Made by a program: the position numbers and the translations under genes. From Variovorax sp. MHTC-1 (GTDB lineage: Bacteria; Pseudomonadota; Gammaproteobacteria; Burkholderiales; Burkholderiaceae_C): DNA of 64,000 nt. Positions 26,052 to 36,128 of the stretch are shown piece by piece. The stretch is taken from positions 1 to 64,000 of the forward strand of contig NZ_RWKI01000008.1 in NCBI RefSeq assembly GCF_003984645.1, in the 5' to 3' direction. Under the pieces are notes generated by a model. That model saw only the letters and a program-made list of their open reading frames with translations. It ran no database searches and was not told where the DNA came from. How positions within the stretch are numbered: the stretch's first letter is position 1; every line of letters starts with the position of its first letter.

Positions 26052-27092
26052 ATGAGCAGCACGTTCACCAACCACCAGGTCCGCCTCGCCAAGCGCCCCG
26101 AAGGCGCGGCCACGCGCGACAACTGGCAGTTCACGACCGAGCCGGTCAGCGAGCCGGCCGAAGGCGGTGTCCTGGTCAAGACCCTTTCGCTGTCGCTCGA
26201 CCCCGCGATGCGCGGCTGGATGAACGAGGGCAAGAGCTACATCGCGCCGGTCGAGATCGGCGCCGTCATGCGCGCCGGCGGCATCGGCCGCGTGATCGCC
26301 TCGCGCAACCCGGCCTTCGCGGTGGGCGACACGGTCTACGGCACGTTGGGTGTGCAGGAATACATCCTGATTCCACAGGAAGAGATCAAGCGCAGCGGGC
26401 TCACCAAGATCGACCTGCGCGCCGGCTCGATCACGCAATGGCTCAACGTGCTCGGCATGCCCGGCATGACCGGCTATTTCGGCCTGATGGACATCGGGCA
26501 GCCCAAGCCCGGCGAAACCGTGGTCGTCTCGGGCGCCGCCGGCGCGGTCGGCCAGACGGTCGGCCAGCTCGCGAAGATCAAGGGCTGCCGCGCCGTCGGC
26601 ATTGCCGGCGGGCAGGAGAAGTGCGACTGGGTGGTGAAGGAGCTCGGCTTCGACGCCTGCATCGACTACAAGGCCGGCCCGTCGGCCGTGCGCGATGGCC
26701 TGAAGGTCCATTGCCCCAAGGGCATCGACATCTACTTCGACAACGTCGGCGGCGAGATCCTCGATGCCGCGCTGGCGCGGCTCGCGCGCGGCGCGCGCAT
26801 CATCATCTGCGGCGCCATCAGCCAGTACAACAACGCCAACAGCGCACCCGCGCAGGGCCCGAAGAACTACCTGAGCCTGCTGGTGAACCGGGCGCGCATG
26901 CAGGGCATGGTGGTGTTCGACTATGCCGATCGCTACCACGAGGCCGTGGCCGAGATGGCGGCCTACCTGAAGGACGGCCGCATGAAGAGCCGCGAAGACG
27001 TGGTCGAAGGCATCGACAATTTCCCGGAAGCGCTGACGCGCCTGTTCACCGGGCAGAACTTCGGCAAGCTGGTGCTCCAGGTCTCTGGTTGA
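26052..27092 (+). CDS. NADP-dependent MDR-family oxidoreductase
   Basis: A 346-residue zinc-free medium-chain reductase of the leukotriene B4 dehydrogenase/CurA group, which reduces C=C bonds in alpha,beta-unsaturated carbonyls. The nucleotide-binding motif is SGAAGAVGQTVGQ (about 159-171), and SLDPAMRGWM, GMPGMTGYFG and YFDNVGGEILD are family-typical. ATG 26052 follows GGAGAC; an in-frame upstream extension is unlikely. It may share the aldehyde pathway but has its own 109-bp leader containing a hairpin. Confidence 0.88.
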   Translation: MSSTFTNHQVRLAKRPEGAATRDNWQFTTEPVSEPAEGGVLVKTLSLSLDPAMRGWMNEGKSYIAPVEIGAVMRAGGIGRVIASRNPAFAVGDTVYGTLGVQEYILIPQEEIKRSGLTKIDLRAGSITQWLNVLGMPGMTGYFGLMDIGQPKPGETVVVSGAAGAVGQTVGQLAKIKGCRAVGIAGGQEKCDWVVKELGFDACIDYKAGPSAVRDGLKVHCPKGIDIYFDNVGGEILDAALARLARGARIIICGAISQYNNANSAPAQGPKNYLSLLVNRARMQGMVVFDYADRYHEAVAEMAAYLKDGRMKSREDVVEGIDNFPEALTRLFTGQNFGKLVLQVSG

Positions 27093-27097
27093 TTTGT

Positions 27098-27943
27098 CTA
27101 GCGCGCGCGTGACCCCATCACCGCGGCCGAGATGATCAAGGCCGCCGCGAGCGCGATGGTCCAGCTCAGCGGCCGCGCCGTGACCACCAGCAGCAGCGCC
27201 GTCGAGGCGAGCGGCGTGATGTAGCTCAGGATGCCGATCTGGCGCACGTCGCCGCGCTTGAGCGCCATGTCCCAGAGAAAGAAGGCTGCGCCGAGCGGGC
27301 CCAGCCCACACAGCGCGACCAGCAGCCAGTCGCGCGAAGTGAGCGCCGCTGCCGGCTCCAGCAGTGCGTGGCAGGCGAGCGAGAGCGCGCCCGACACCAG
27401 CCCGAAGAGCCCGATGGCCGTGGTCGGGAACGCACGCACGCGCCGCGTCCACAGCGAATAGCTGGCCCAGATGAACGCCGAGCCGAGCGCGGGCACGAAA
27501 CCCCAGTACGCACCGCCGGCCGCGGCTTCGGCGCCGCTGCGCGCGCCGAGGATCGCGATCGCGGCGCCCGCGAAGCCCAGCAGCGCCGCGGCCACATGCA
27601 GCGGCCGCAGCCACACGCCCGGCAGCAGCGCCGGCGCCAGCACGACCATGAGGAGCGGCCACAGGTAGTTGACCAGGTTGGCCTCGACCGGCGGCGCGTG
27701 CCGCAGCGCGATGAAGAGCAGGAAGTGGAAGCCGAACAGGCCGTAGACGCCGAGCGCCAGCGTGCGCGGCGGCACGGCCCAGGCCCGGCGGTCGCGCAGC
27801 ACGGCCGGCCAGCTCATGACGCTGCCGATCATCAGCGCGAGGCCGGTCAGCAGGAAGGGCGGCAGATGCGAGAGCGAAGTGCCGAGCGAGGCGAGTGTGC
27901 CCCAGAGGGCGATGGCGGCGAGTGCGTACAGGGTGGCGGACAT
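27098..27943 (-). CDS. EamA/DMT-family exporter
   Basis: A 281-residue drug/metabolite transporter with ten hydrophobic helices in two EamA halves, resembling YddG-like aromatic amino acid or metabolite exporters. Helix 1 starts LYALAAIALWGTLASLG; the second half starts GFVPALGSAFIWASYSLW. It lies 63 bp downstream of an AraC-type regulator on the same strand, and a direct repeat with 21-bp spacing lies in that gap. It converges on the MDR reductase with only 5 bp between stops. Confidence 0.86.
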   Translation of the reverse strand: MSATLYALAAIALWGTLASLGTSLSHLPPFLLTGLALMIGSVMSWPAVLRDRRAWAVPPRTLALGVYGLFGFHFLLFIALRHAPPVEANLVNYLWPLLMVVLAPALLPGVWLRPLHVAAALLGFAGAAIAILGARSGAEAAAGGAYWGFVPALGSAFIWASYSLWTRRVRAFPTTAIGLFGLVSGALSLACHALLEPAAALTSRDWLLVALCGLGPLGAAFFLWDMALKRGDVRQIGILSYITPLASTALLLVVTARPLSWTIALAAALIISAAVMGSRAR

Positions 27944-27973
27944 CGGTCGAGCTTAAGCGGCCGACTCGTCGCG

Positions 27974-28004
27974 CGACGACGGTTCGTCGTCGGGGAACGA
28001 CGGT
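27974..28004 (-). promoter_or_regulatory. Candidate AraC operator upstream of the exporter
   Basis: ACGACGGT occurs twice, at 27976-27983 and 27997-28004, exactly 21 bp apart. This is the classic same-face spacing of AraC-family half-sites. An overlapping inverted repeat, CGACGAC (27974-27980) with GTCGTCG (27986-27992), is also present. The site is between the regulator's stop and the exporter's start, on the exporter's promoter side. Confidence 0.45.
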
Positions 28005-28006
28005 CT

Positions 28007-28705
28007 TCAGCTTTTTCGCAGCGCGGCCGTGAGCGCCGAAGGCGAGCGGTAGCCGGCGCGGCGTGCGGTCTCCGCGACGCTCATGCCGCCGCTGCGCAAC
28101 TGCCGTGCCTGCAGCAGCCGCTGGCTCCGCAGCCATTGCATCGCGCCCATGCCTTGCTCATTGCGGCAGCGCTGGGCGAACTGACTGGGGCTCAGGCACG
28201 CGACCGCCGCGAGGTCGGCGACGCTCAGGGGCCGATGCCAGCGCGCTTGCGCCCATGCGGCGAGGGCCGGCCAGTCGATGGCGCGCCGGCGGCCATTCGG
28301 AACGACGGGGCCCCAGGCCTCCAGCAGCAGCGCCGGCGCGTGATGCAGCGCCGTCGCGGGCGGCGAAGCCTGCGTCACGCACAGCGCCAGGTAGCGCGCC
28401 AGCGACAGCAGCTGCGGTGCCATCGGCGCCCGGCCCGCGCACTGCGCCCACAGGTCCTGCGTGGTGTCGAGCACGAGGCAGCGGCTGCCGGCGCGCGATT
28501 CGAAGTCGTGGCGATCGCCGGGCGTCACCACCCAGCCCTCGCCGGCGCCGATGCGCCGGCCGCGTCCCTCGATCTCCAAGTCCAGCACGCCGTCGAGTCC
28601 CACCAGCACCTGGAAGTGCTCGTGCGCATGGCTGCCGCGCGAAGCGCCGTAGCGCCGCAGCGAAAGACCGTGCGAAGGCGACGAGGACGTGCTGTTGAAC
28701 TGCAT
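28007..28705 (-). CDS. AraC family regulator with cupin sensor
   Basis: A 232-residue short AraC regulator. The N-terminal cupin-like domain shows AHEHFQVLVGLDGVLDLEI and a HDFES segment (about 25-70); the C-terminal helix-turn-helix pair spans about 140-230, with LSVADLAAVACLSPSQFAQR and VAETARRAGYRSPSALT. Such regulators often govern an adjacent EamA exporter, which is the next gene downstream. ATG 28705 has no strong ribosome-binding site. Confidence 0.87.
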   Translation of the reverse strand: MQFNSTSSSPSHGLSLRRYGASRGSHAHEHFQVLVGLDGVLDLEIEGRGRRIGAGEGWVVTPGDRHDFESRAGSRCLVLDTTQDLWAQCAGRAPMAPQLLSLARYLALCVTQASPPATALHHAPALLLEAWGPVVPNGRRRAIDWPALAAWAQARWHRPLSVADLAAVACLSPSQFAQRCRNEQGMGAMQWLRSQRLLQARQLRSGGMSVAETARRAGYRSPSALTAALRKS

Positions 28706-28731
28706 GGGGAGGGCGCCGATTTTCCTCCCGT

Positions 28732-29463
28732 TCAGCCGGCCGCGCGCTGCAACCGCATGGTGAGCGAGAAGCGATCCGCCGGATGGACGGTGACGGTGAC
28801 GTCGATCGTGCCGCCGTCGGCGTCGAGGTAGCGGCGCACGATCTGCATGGCCGCCGATCCGGCTTCCACGCCCAGCTGCCGCGCCATCGCCGCCGGCACC
28901 GCCAGCGCCTGCAACTGCTGCACGATCTCGACCACGCGCCGGCCGTACTGCTGCTCGATCAAGGTGCTGACCAGCGTCTCGGGCGAATCGCGCACCCGCT
29001 CCACCAGCGCCGTGTAGGCCGGGTCCATGTACAGGTCGGTCCAGCAGATCGGCAGCTCCGGCTGCTCTTCGTCCATCCGCAGGCTGGAGATGCGCAGCCA
29101 GGCGGTTCCTTCCGGGCAGCCGAGCAGGCGCGCCAGCGCGCCCTTGGACTCGACCGTCTCGACCTCGCGCACCACCCGCACGTGCGTCGCGCCGAACTGC
29201 ACCACGTCCTCGACCGAGGCCAGCGACTGCTGGAAGCCGACCTGCGGCGTCGCCGACTCCACGCGCGTACCGACGTTCTTGCGGCGCGACACCAGCCCCA
29301 GCTGCTGCAGCTCCTGCAAGGCGGCGCGCACCGTGTGCCGGCTGGTCTTGTAGTGGTCGCGCAGCTCCATCTCGGTGGGCAGCAGCGCGCCCACCGGGTA
29401 GTGACCCGAGGTGATGCCTTCCTTGAGGTGCAGCGCGATATCGGAGAAGCGGGGCTTGTTCAT
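28732..29463 (-). CDS. GntR/HutC-type transcriptional regulator
   Basis: A 243-residue repressor-type regulator: an N-terminal winged helix (FSDIALHLKEGI, LPTEMELRDHYKTSRHTVR, about 5-70) and a C-terminal UTRA ligand-binding domain (about 95-240). ATG 29463 (MNKPRFSD) is chosen by family length; upstream in-frame codons arise from the operator palindrome. It is divergent from the lyase gene, and a perfect 16-bp inverted repeat lies between the two starts, so autoregulation and control of the lyase operon are likely. Confidence 0.9.
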   Translation of the reverse strand: MNKPRFSDIALHLKEGITSGHYPVGALLPTEMELRDHYKTSRHTVRAALQELQQLGLVSRRKNVGTRVESATPQVGFQQSLASVEDVVQFGATHVRVVREVETVESKGALARLLGCPEGTAWLRISSLRMDEEQPELPICWTDLYMDPAYTALVERVRDSPETLVSTLIEQQYGRRVVEIVQQLQALAVPAAMARQLGVEAGSAAMQIVRRYLDADGGTIDVTVTVHPADRFSLTMRLQRAAG

Positions 29464-29507
29464 CGTGGGCGTGATTCTGAGGCCCGGGGTAAATACCGAG
29501 TCGTGTT

Positions 29508-29545
29508 TATGTTCGGACATATTAAAGTCAATATGTCCGAACATA
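29508..29545. promoter_or_regulatory. GntR operator: perfect paired palindrome
   Basis: TATGTTCGGACATATT (29508-29523) and its exact reverse complement AATATGTCCGAACATA (29530-29545) are separated by 6 nt. Each arm contains a near-palindromic 14-mer of the form TATGTYCGRACATA, so two operator copies lie 24 bp apart. The element sits between the GntR start (29463) and the lyase start (29557). Confidence 0.8.
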
Positions 29546-29556
29546 TTAAGGCCGAC

Positions 29557-30933
29557 ATGTCCTCTTCATCCGTTCCGATGGCCAGCACCGTCGTCGATTC
29601 GATCCTGTTCCGCGACGCCTTCGGCACCGCGAAGATGCGCGCGCTCTTTTCCGACCGCGCACTGATCCAGCGCTACATCGATGCCGAGGTCGCGCTGGCG
29701 AAGGCCGAGGCGCAGGTCGGCGTGATCCCGCGGGAGGCGGCCGAAACGATTTCGCGCGAATGCACCATCGAGCGCATCGACTTCGACCACATGCGCGAGG
29801 AGACCGACATCGTCGGCTACCCGATCCTGCCGCTGGTGCATCAACTGGTGGCGATGTGCGGCGAGGCCGGCCGCTACGTCCACTGGGGCGCGACCACGCA
29901 GGACATCATGGACACCGCGGTCGCGCTGCAGGTGCGCGATGCGCTCGACAGCGTCGACGCCGACATCCGCGAGCTGCGTGCCATCCTGGCCGGCCTCGCG
30001 AAGAAGTACCGCGACACGCCGATGGCCGGCCGCACCCACCTGCAGCAGGCCCTGCCCGTGACCTTCGGCTACAAGGCCGCGATCTGGCTCGCGATGTTCG
30101 ATCGCCACCAGCAGCGGCTGGCCGAGCTGCGCCCGCGCGTCGCGCTGGTCGAGTTCGGCGGCGCCGCCGGCACGCTGGCTTCGCTCGGCGACAAGGGTTT
30201 CGAAGTGCAGCAGGCGATGGCCGATGCGCTCGGCCTGGGCGTGCCCGCCACCACCTGGCACGTGGCGCGCGACGGCTTTGCGGAGGCGGTGAACCTGCTG
30301 GCGCTCGTGACCGGCTCGCTCGGCAAGATCGCGCTCGACATCATGATCATGGCCTCGACCGAGTTCGCCGAGGTCTACGAGCCCTTCGTCAAGGGGCGCG
30401 GCGCGAGCAGCACGATGCCGCAGAAGCGCAACCCGATCTCCAGCGAACTGATGCTGGCCGCGTCGAAGGCGGTCCGGCAGCACGCCGGCCTGATGGTCGA
30501 CGCGATGGTGCAGGACTTCGAACGCGCCACCGGCCCGTGGCATGCCGAGTGGATCGCGATCCCCGAGAGCTTCATCCTCACGGCCGGTGCGCTGCACCAG
30601 GCCAAGTTCGCGCTCGGCGGGCTGGTCGTCGACGCCGAGCGCATGAAGCACAACCTCGGTATCAGCCGCGGCCTGATCGTCGCCGAGGCGGTGATGATGG
30701 GCCTGGCGCCCCACTCCGGTCGCCAGCAGGCGCACGACCTGGTCTACGACGCCTGCCGCACGGTGAACGAGAAGGGCGGCACGCTGGCCGAGGCGCTGGC
30801 CGCACTGCCCGCAGTCACGAAGCACTTCGACCGCGGCGCGATCGAGCGCCTGACCGACCCCGCCAACTATCTCGGCCTCGCGCCGCAGATGGTGGATCGC
30901 GCGCTCGCGCTGTCGGCGAAGGCGCAGCACTGA
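29557..30933 (+). CDS. Aspartase/fumarase superfamily lyase (PcaB-like)
   Basis: A 458-residue enzyme of the superfamily that cleaves C-N or C-O bonds, usually releasing fumarate, or cycloisomerises muconates. Signatures are GRYVHWGATTQDIMDTAV, AGRTHLQQALPVTFG and the catalytic loop GASSTMPQKRNP. It most resembles 3-carboxy-cis,cis-muconate cycloisomerase and adenylosuccinate lyase, but no other pca or purine gene is near. TTAAGG (29546-29551) supports ATG 29557; in-frame ATG 29533 lies within the operator. Neighbouring binding protein and fumarase-like gene suggest catabolism of a fumarate-yielding conjugate. Confidence 0.85.
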   Translation: MSSSSVPMASTVVDSILFRDAFGTAKMRALFSDRALIQRYIDAEVALAKAEAQVGVIPREAAETISRECTIERIDFDHMREETDIVGYPILPLVHQLVAMCGEAGRYVHWGATTQDIMDTAVALQVRDALDSVDADIRELRAILAGLAKKYRDTPMAGRTHLQQALPVTFGYKAAIWLAMFDRHQQRLAELRPRVALVEFGGAAGTLASLGDKGFEVQQAMADALGLGVPATTWHVARDGFAEAVNLLALVTGSLGKIALDIMIMASTEFAEVYEPFVKGRGASSTMPQKRNPISSELMLAASKAVRQHAGLMVDAMVQDFERATGPWHAEWIAIPESFILTAGALHQAKFALGGLVVDAERMKHNLGISRGLIVAEAVMMGLAPHSGRQQAHDLVYDACRTVNEKGGTLAEALAALPAVTKHFDRGAIERLTDPANYLGLAPQMVDRALALSAKAQH

Positions 30934-30977
30934 ATTCCCCAGACCCCTTCCTTCCTTCCATTCCAGGAGACATGAGC

Positions 30978-31955
30978 ATGCGTTTCATCAAGACCGTTCT
31001 GTGCGCGTTCGCGGCCACCGCCGCCATGGGTGCCGCAGACGCCCAGGCCTACCCGACCAAGCCGATCACGTGGATCGTTCCCTTCGCCGCCGGCGGCCCG
31101 ACCGACGCGCTGGCGCGCAGCATCGCCGAGCGCGTGGCGCGCGAGCTCGGCCAGCCGATCGTGATCGACAACTCGGCTGGGGCCGGCGGCACCATCGGTG
31201 CAGCCAAGGCCGCACGCGCAGCGCCCGACGGCTACACCATGCTGGTCGGCCACATGGGCTACATGGGCGCCGCGCCTGCGCTCTACAAGAAGCTGAGCTA
31301 TGACCCCGTGAAGGACTTCGAGCCCGTGTTCCGCTTCCCCGACACGCCGTTGGTGCTGATGGTGCGAAAGGAGCATCCGGCGAAGGACATCCAGGGGCTG
31401 ATCGACTTCGGCAAGAAGAACCCGGACAAGCTCTTCATCAGCAATGCCGGCGTGGGCTCCAGTTCGCACCTGATCGCGGCGCTGGTCGCCAGTGCGGCCG
31501 GCGTCAAGGTCACGCTGGTGCCGTACAAGGGCGCGGGCCCGGCATTGGTGGACGTGATCGGCGGCCAGGTCGACGGCATCTTCGACCAGACCAACACCGC
31601 GCTGCCGCAGATCACCGAGTCGAAGGTGCGCGCGCTCGCCGTCACCTCGAAGGTGCGCCTGCCGCAACTGAAGGACGTGCCCACGCTGGCCGAGACGGTG
31701 CTGCCCGGCTTCGAGGCATCGACCTGGTACGGCATCTACGCGCCCAAGGGAACGCCCAAGGCCGCGCTCGACAAGGTCCAGCAGGCCTATCTGAAGGTCA
31801 TGACGGACAAGGCCTTCACCGACAAGATGGCGAGCCAGGCGATCCAGATGCTCCCGACCGAGCAGTACACCGGTGCCGCGCTGGGCAAGCACACCGAGGC
31901 GGAAGTGGCGCGCTGGAAAGAGGTTGCGGCCAAGGCCAATATCTCGTTGGACTGA
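30978..31955 (+). CDS. TctC/Bug-type solute-binding protein
   Basis: A 325-residue periplasmic binding protein of the tripartite tricarboxylate transporter family. A signal peptide ends near ADA-QAY; mature motifs YPTKPITWIVPFAAGGPTDA and IDNSAGAGGTIGA are typical, the latter forming the carboxylate-binding loop. AGGAG at 30965-30969 is 8 nt from ATG 30978, which is preferred over ATG 30972. No TctA/TctB membrane genes are nearby, so it is an orphan receptor as is common in Burkholderiales. Its place between two lyases suggests a di- or tricarboxylate ligand. Confidence 0.9.
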   Translation: MRFIKTVLCAFAATAAMGAADAQAYPTKPITWIVPFAAGGPTDALARSIAERVARELGQPIVIDNSAGAGGTIGAAKAARAAPDGYTMLVGHMGYMGAAPALYKKLSYDPVKDFEPVFRFPDTPLVLMVRKEHPAKDIQGLIDFGKKNPDKLFISNAGVGSSSHLIAALVASAAGVKVTLVPYKGAGPALVDVIGGQVDGIFDQTNTALPQITESKVRALAVTSKVRLPQLKDVPTLAETVLPGFEASTWYGIYAPKGTPKAALDKVQQAYLKVMTDKAFTDKMASQAIQMLPTEQYTGAALGKHTEAEVARWKEVAAKANISLD

Positions 31956-31960
31956 AGCGC

Positions 31961-33350
<1,390 letters not shown>

Positions 33351-33361
<11 letters not shown>

Positions 33362-34472
33362 GCAGCAGCGCCGAGGCCGCGCACACCAGCAGGAAAGGGA
33401 TGCTGATGCGATGGAATTCGCGCAGCCCGTGCGGCACCTTGGCCAGCCTGAGGGCGATCAGGTTGGCCAGCGACCCCAGCACGCAGCCGAAGCCGCCGAC
33501 GCTCACGCCAGCCGCCAGCGCCGGCAGGTCGTGCACGTAGCGCTCCAGCAGGATGGCCGCGGGCACGTTGCTGATGAACTGCGACGTGACGATCGCGGCG
33601 AGGTAGGCGCGCCAGCCCTCGGCGATGGTCCATTGGCCGAGCAGCGATGCGATGGCCGGCAGCTCGGCCAGCTGCCGCAGATCGACGAACATCAGCGCGA
33701 TGATCGCGAGCAGCGCCCAGTCGACGCCGAGCAGCACGCGCGGCCGCAACAGCAGGAAGACGCCGAGCACCACGGCGAGGCCGGCCACCAGCCAGTGGCG
33801 ATCGAGCGCTATCACGAAGCCGATGAAGAGCAGCCCCGACAGGGCGAGCAGCCGCGGCTGCATGGGTGCCGCATCGCCGGCCGGCTTGAGCAGGATCGGC
33901 GCGCGCGGCACCAGGAAGCGGATGGCGAGGAAGAGCCAGAACAGCATCAGCGCGACGGTCGGCGCCATCATGCCCATGAAGCCGATGAAGCTCTCGCCGG
34001 AGCGACGCCAGAGAAAGAGGTTCTGCGGATTGCCGATCGGCGTGAGCGCCGAGCCCGCGTTGACCGCCAGCGCCTCCAGCACCACCAGCCGCGCCAGCGG
34101 CAGATGCGCCTGCGCAGCCAGCACGCGCGTGAGCGGCACCAGGAGAAACAGGCTCACGTCGTTGGTGACCAGCGCCGAGAGCAGCGCCGCGCTCGCGGTG
34201 AGCAGAAAGACAAGCGTGCGCAGCTCGGTGGTGCGCGCGAGCAGCCGCGCGGCGGCGGCCTGCAGCATGCCGCTCTTCTCCACGCCCTGAGTGATGACGA
34301 GCAACCCGGCCAGTGCGCCGATGGTTTGCCAGTCGATCAGCAGCAGGTAGTCGATCGGCGGACGCGGCCGCGCGATCGCGAAGCCGATCGCCACCAGCGC
34401 CAGCACCCACAGCAGGGGGTTGCCGCCGCCAACGTGCGCGGGCGCGGCTTCAGCGTGCGGCGTCGCGCTCAC
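33351..34472 (-). CDS. ArsB/SLC13-type ion permease
   Basis: A 373-residue membrane protein with about ten helices, of the ion-transporter superfamily that includes ArsB, NhaD and sodium-coupled anion symporters. Typical motifs are LVTNDVSLFLLVPL, the re-entrant loop NAGSALTPIGNPQN and, in the second repeat, SQFISNVPAAILL. The transported ion is not deducible. The start is GTG 34472, lying 23 bp inside the end of the acyl-CoA ligase gene, so the two are probably coupled. The 3' end overlaps the fumarase-like gene on the other strand. Confidence 0.82.
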
Positions 34473-35997
34473 GCAGCTCGCGCTTGAGCACCTTGCCGAT
34501 CGCGCTGCGCGGAAGCTCGTCGATGAGCTGCAGGCGCGCGAGCCGCTGGGTCTTGCCGAGCTGGGCGTTGGCCCATTGCAGCAGCGCGTCGGCGGCGGTG
34601 TCGTCGCCGGCGCGCCGCACCACGAAGGCCACCGGCGTCTCGCCCCATTGCTCGGAGGGCACGCCGATCACCGCCACATCGGCCACCGCCGCATGCTCGC
34701 GCAACACCGCCTCGAGATCGCTCGGATAGATGTTGAAGCCGCCGCTGATGATCATGTCCTTCTTGCGATCGAAGAGCGTGAGGAAGCCCTCGTCGTCGAA
34801 GCGGCCGACGTCCCCGGTTCGGATGAAGCGCTTGCCCGCGGGATCGAACCATTCGGCTTCGCGCGTTTTCTCCGGCTGACGGTGGTAGCCGACCATCATG
34901 CCGGCCGAATGGCCCACCACCTCACCGGCCTCGCCGGGTGCGACTTCGCGGCCGCTTTCGTCGATCAAGCGGATGTCGCTGCCTTCTGCCGGCTGGCCGA
35001 CCGTGTGCAGCTTGTCCGGATGCAGGTGCGCCTCGAGGATGCAGGTGCCGCCGCCCTCGGTCATGCCGTAGAACTCGATCAGGCCGCCGGGCCAGCGCTT
35101 CAGCACGTCGGCCTTGAGGGCAGCGTTGAATGGCGCACTGGTGCTGAACTTGAAGCGGAAGCTCGACAGGTCGTGCGCATCGAAGGCGGAGTGCGCCATC
35201 AGCCGCTGGTACTGCACCGGCACCAGCATCGTGTGCGTCACGCGATGTTGCTCGGCCAGCTTCAGGTAGCCGGCGGCGTCGAACTTCGGCATCAGGATCA
35301 CGCAGCCGCCGTAGGCGATGGTCGGAAAAAACACGACCAGCGTGGTGTTGGAGTAGAGCGGCGTCGACAGCAGCGTGACAGTGTCGCGCCCGTACTCGTA
35401 CTTCGCTCCGCGCCGCACATGGGCCCAGCGCATGCCGTGGCCCTGCACGATGCCCTTGGGTTCGCCGGTGGTGCCCGAGGAATAGATGATGTTGAAGGGC
35501 GAGGCGGGCTGCGGCTCGACGGCCGCAGGCCGCGTACCGGCCGGCGCGAGCCAGGCTTCGAGCGCTTGCCCGGCCTCGCAGCCGTCGAGCGCGATGCGCG
35601 GGACGCCTGCTGCTGCCGCATCGCCGATCACCTCGGCCGTGGCCGCATCGACGAACAGGATGCGCGCCTCGGCGTCCTCGATCATCCGCGCCAGGCTGGC
35701 GGGCGTGGAGCCGGGCGCCAGCGGCGCGACGGCGATGCCGGCGCGCAGCGCGCCCAGAAACACCGCCGCATAGTTCACGCTCGACGCGGCGCAGATCGCG
35801 ATCGCATCGCCTGCGCGCAGGCCGTCGCGCTGAAGGCCGGCGGCGATGCGGTCCATCAGCGCGTCGAGCGCGCCGTAGTTCAGTTCGCGTGCGCCGTCGA
35901 CCAGCGCGGGTCGCTCGGAGGCCTCATGCGCGTGAAGGTGGATCAGCTCGGCGATCACGCCGAAGTCGCGGTCCATCGCCGCCTGGAAATCGGTCAT
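34450..35997 (-). CDS. Acyl-CoA synthetase (AMP-binding family)
   Basis: A 515-residue adenylate-forming ligase that would activate a carboxylic acid to its CoA thioester. P-loop-like motif YSSGTTGEPKG (about 171-181), IEFYGMTEGGG, RTGDVGRFDDEG and the hinge KKDMIISGGFNIYP are present, as is the C-terminal catalytic lysine in SAIGKVLKREL. The acid may be aromatic or a medium-chain fatty acid; the sequence does not decide. It precedes the ion permease in a two-gene unit. Confidence 0.89.
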   Translation of the reverse strand: MTDFQAAMDRDFGVIAELIHLHAHEASERPALVDGARELNYGALDALMDRIAAGLQRDGLRAGDAIAICAASSVNYAAVFLGALRAGIAVAPLAPGSTPASLARMIEDAEARILFVDAATAEVIGDAAAAGVPRIALDGCEAGQALEAWLAPAGTRPAAVEPQPASPFNIIYSSGTTGEPKGIVQGHGMRWAHVRRGAKYEYGRDTVTLLSTPLYSNTTLVVFFPTIAYGGCVILMPKFDAAGYLKLAEQHRVTHTMLVPVQYQRLMAHSAFDAHDLSSFRFKFSTSAPFNAALKADVLKRWPGGLIEFYGMTEGGGTCILEAHLHPDKLHTVGQPAEGSDIRLIDESGREVAPGEAGEVVGHSAGMMVGYHRQPEKTREAEWFDPAGKRFIRTGDVGRFDDEGFLTLFDRKKDMIISGGFNIYPSDLEAVLREHAAVADVAVIGVPSEQWGETPVAFVVRRAGDDTAADALLQWANAQLGKTQRLARLQLIDELPRSAIGKVLKRELRERDAAR

Positions 35998-36128
35998 ACG
36001 TGGTGAGAAGGATGTGGCGCCCGCATTGTCTGCACGCAGCGCTGTTCACGGACACGCACAGGATACCGAAGTCCTTGCAGCGAAGGATGCCAGCAGCAGG
36101 ACGTGATTGGACGCCGGCTTCTTCGGCC

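Noticed and set aside
27098-28006. Exporter and MDR reductase as one functional unit
   Set aside because: They converge and have separate regulators; only 5 bp separate their stops, which is proximity and not an operon.
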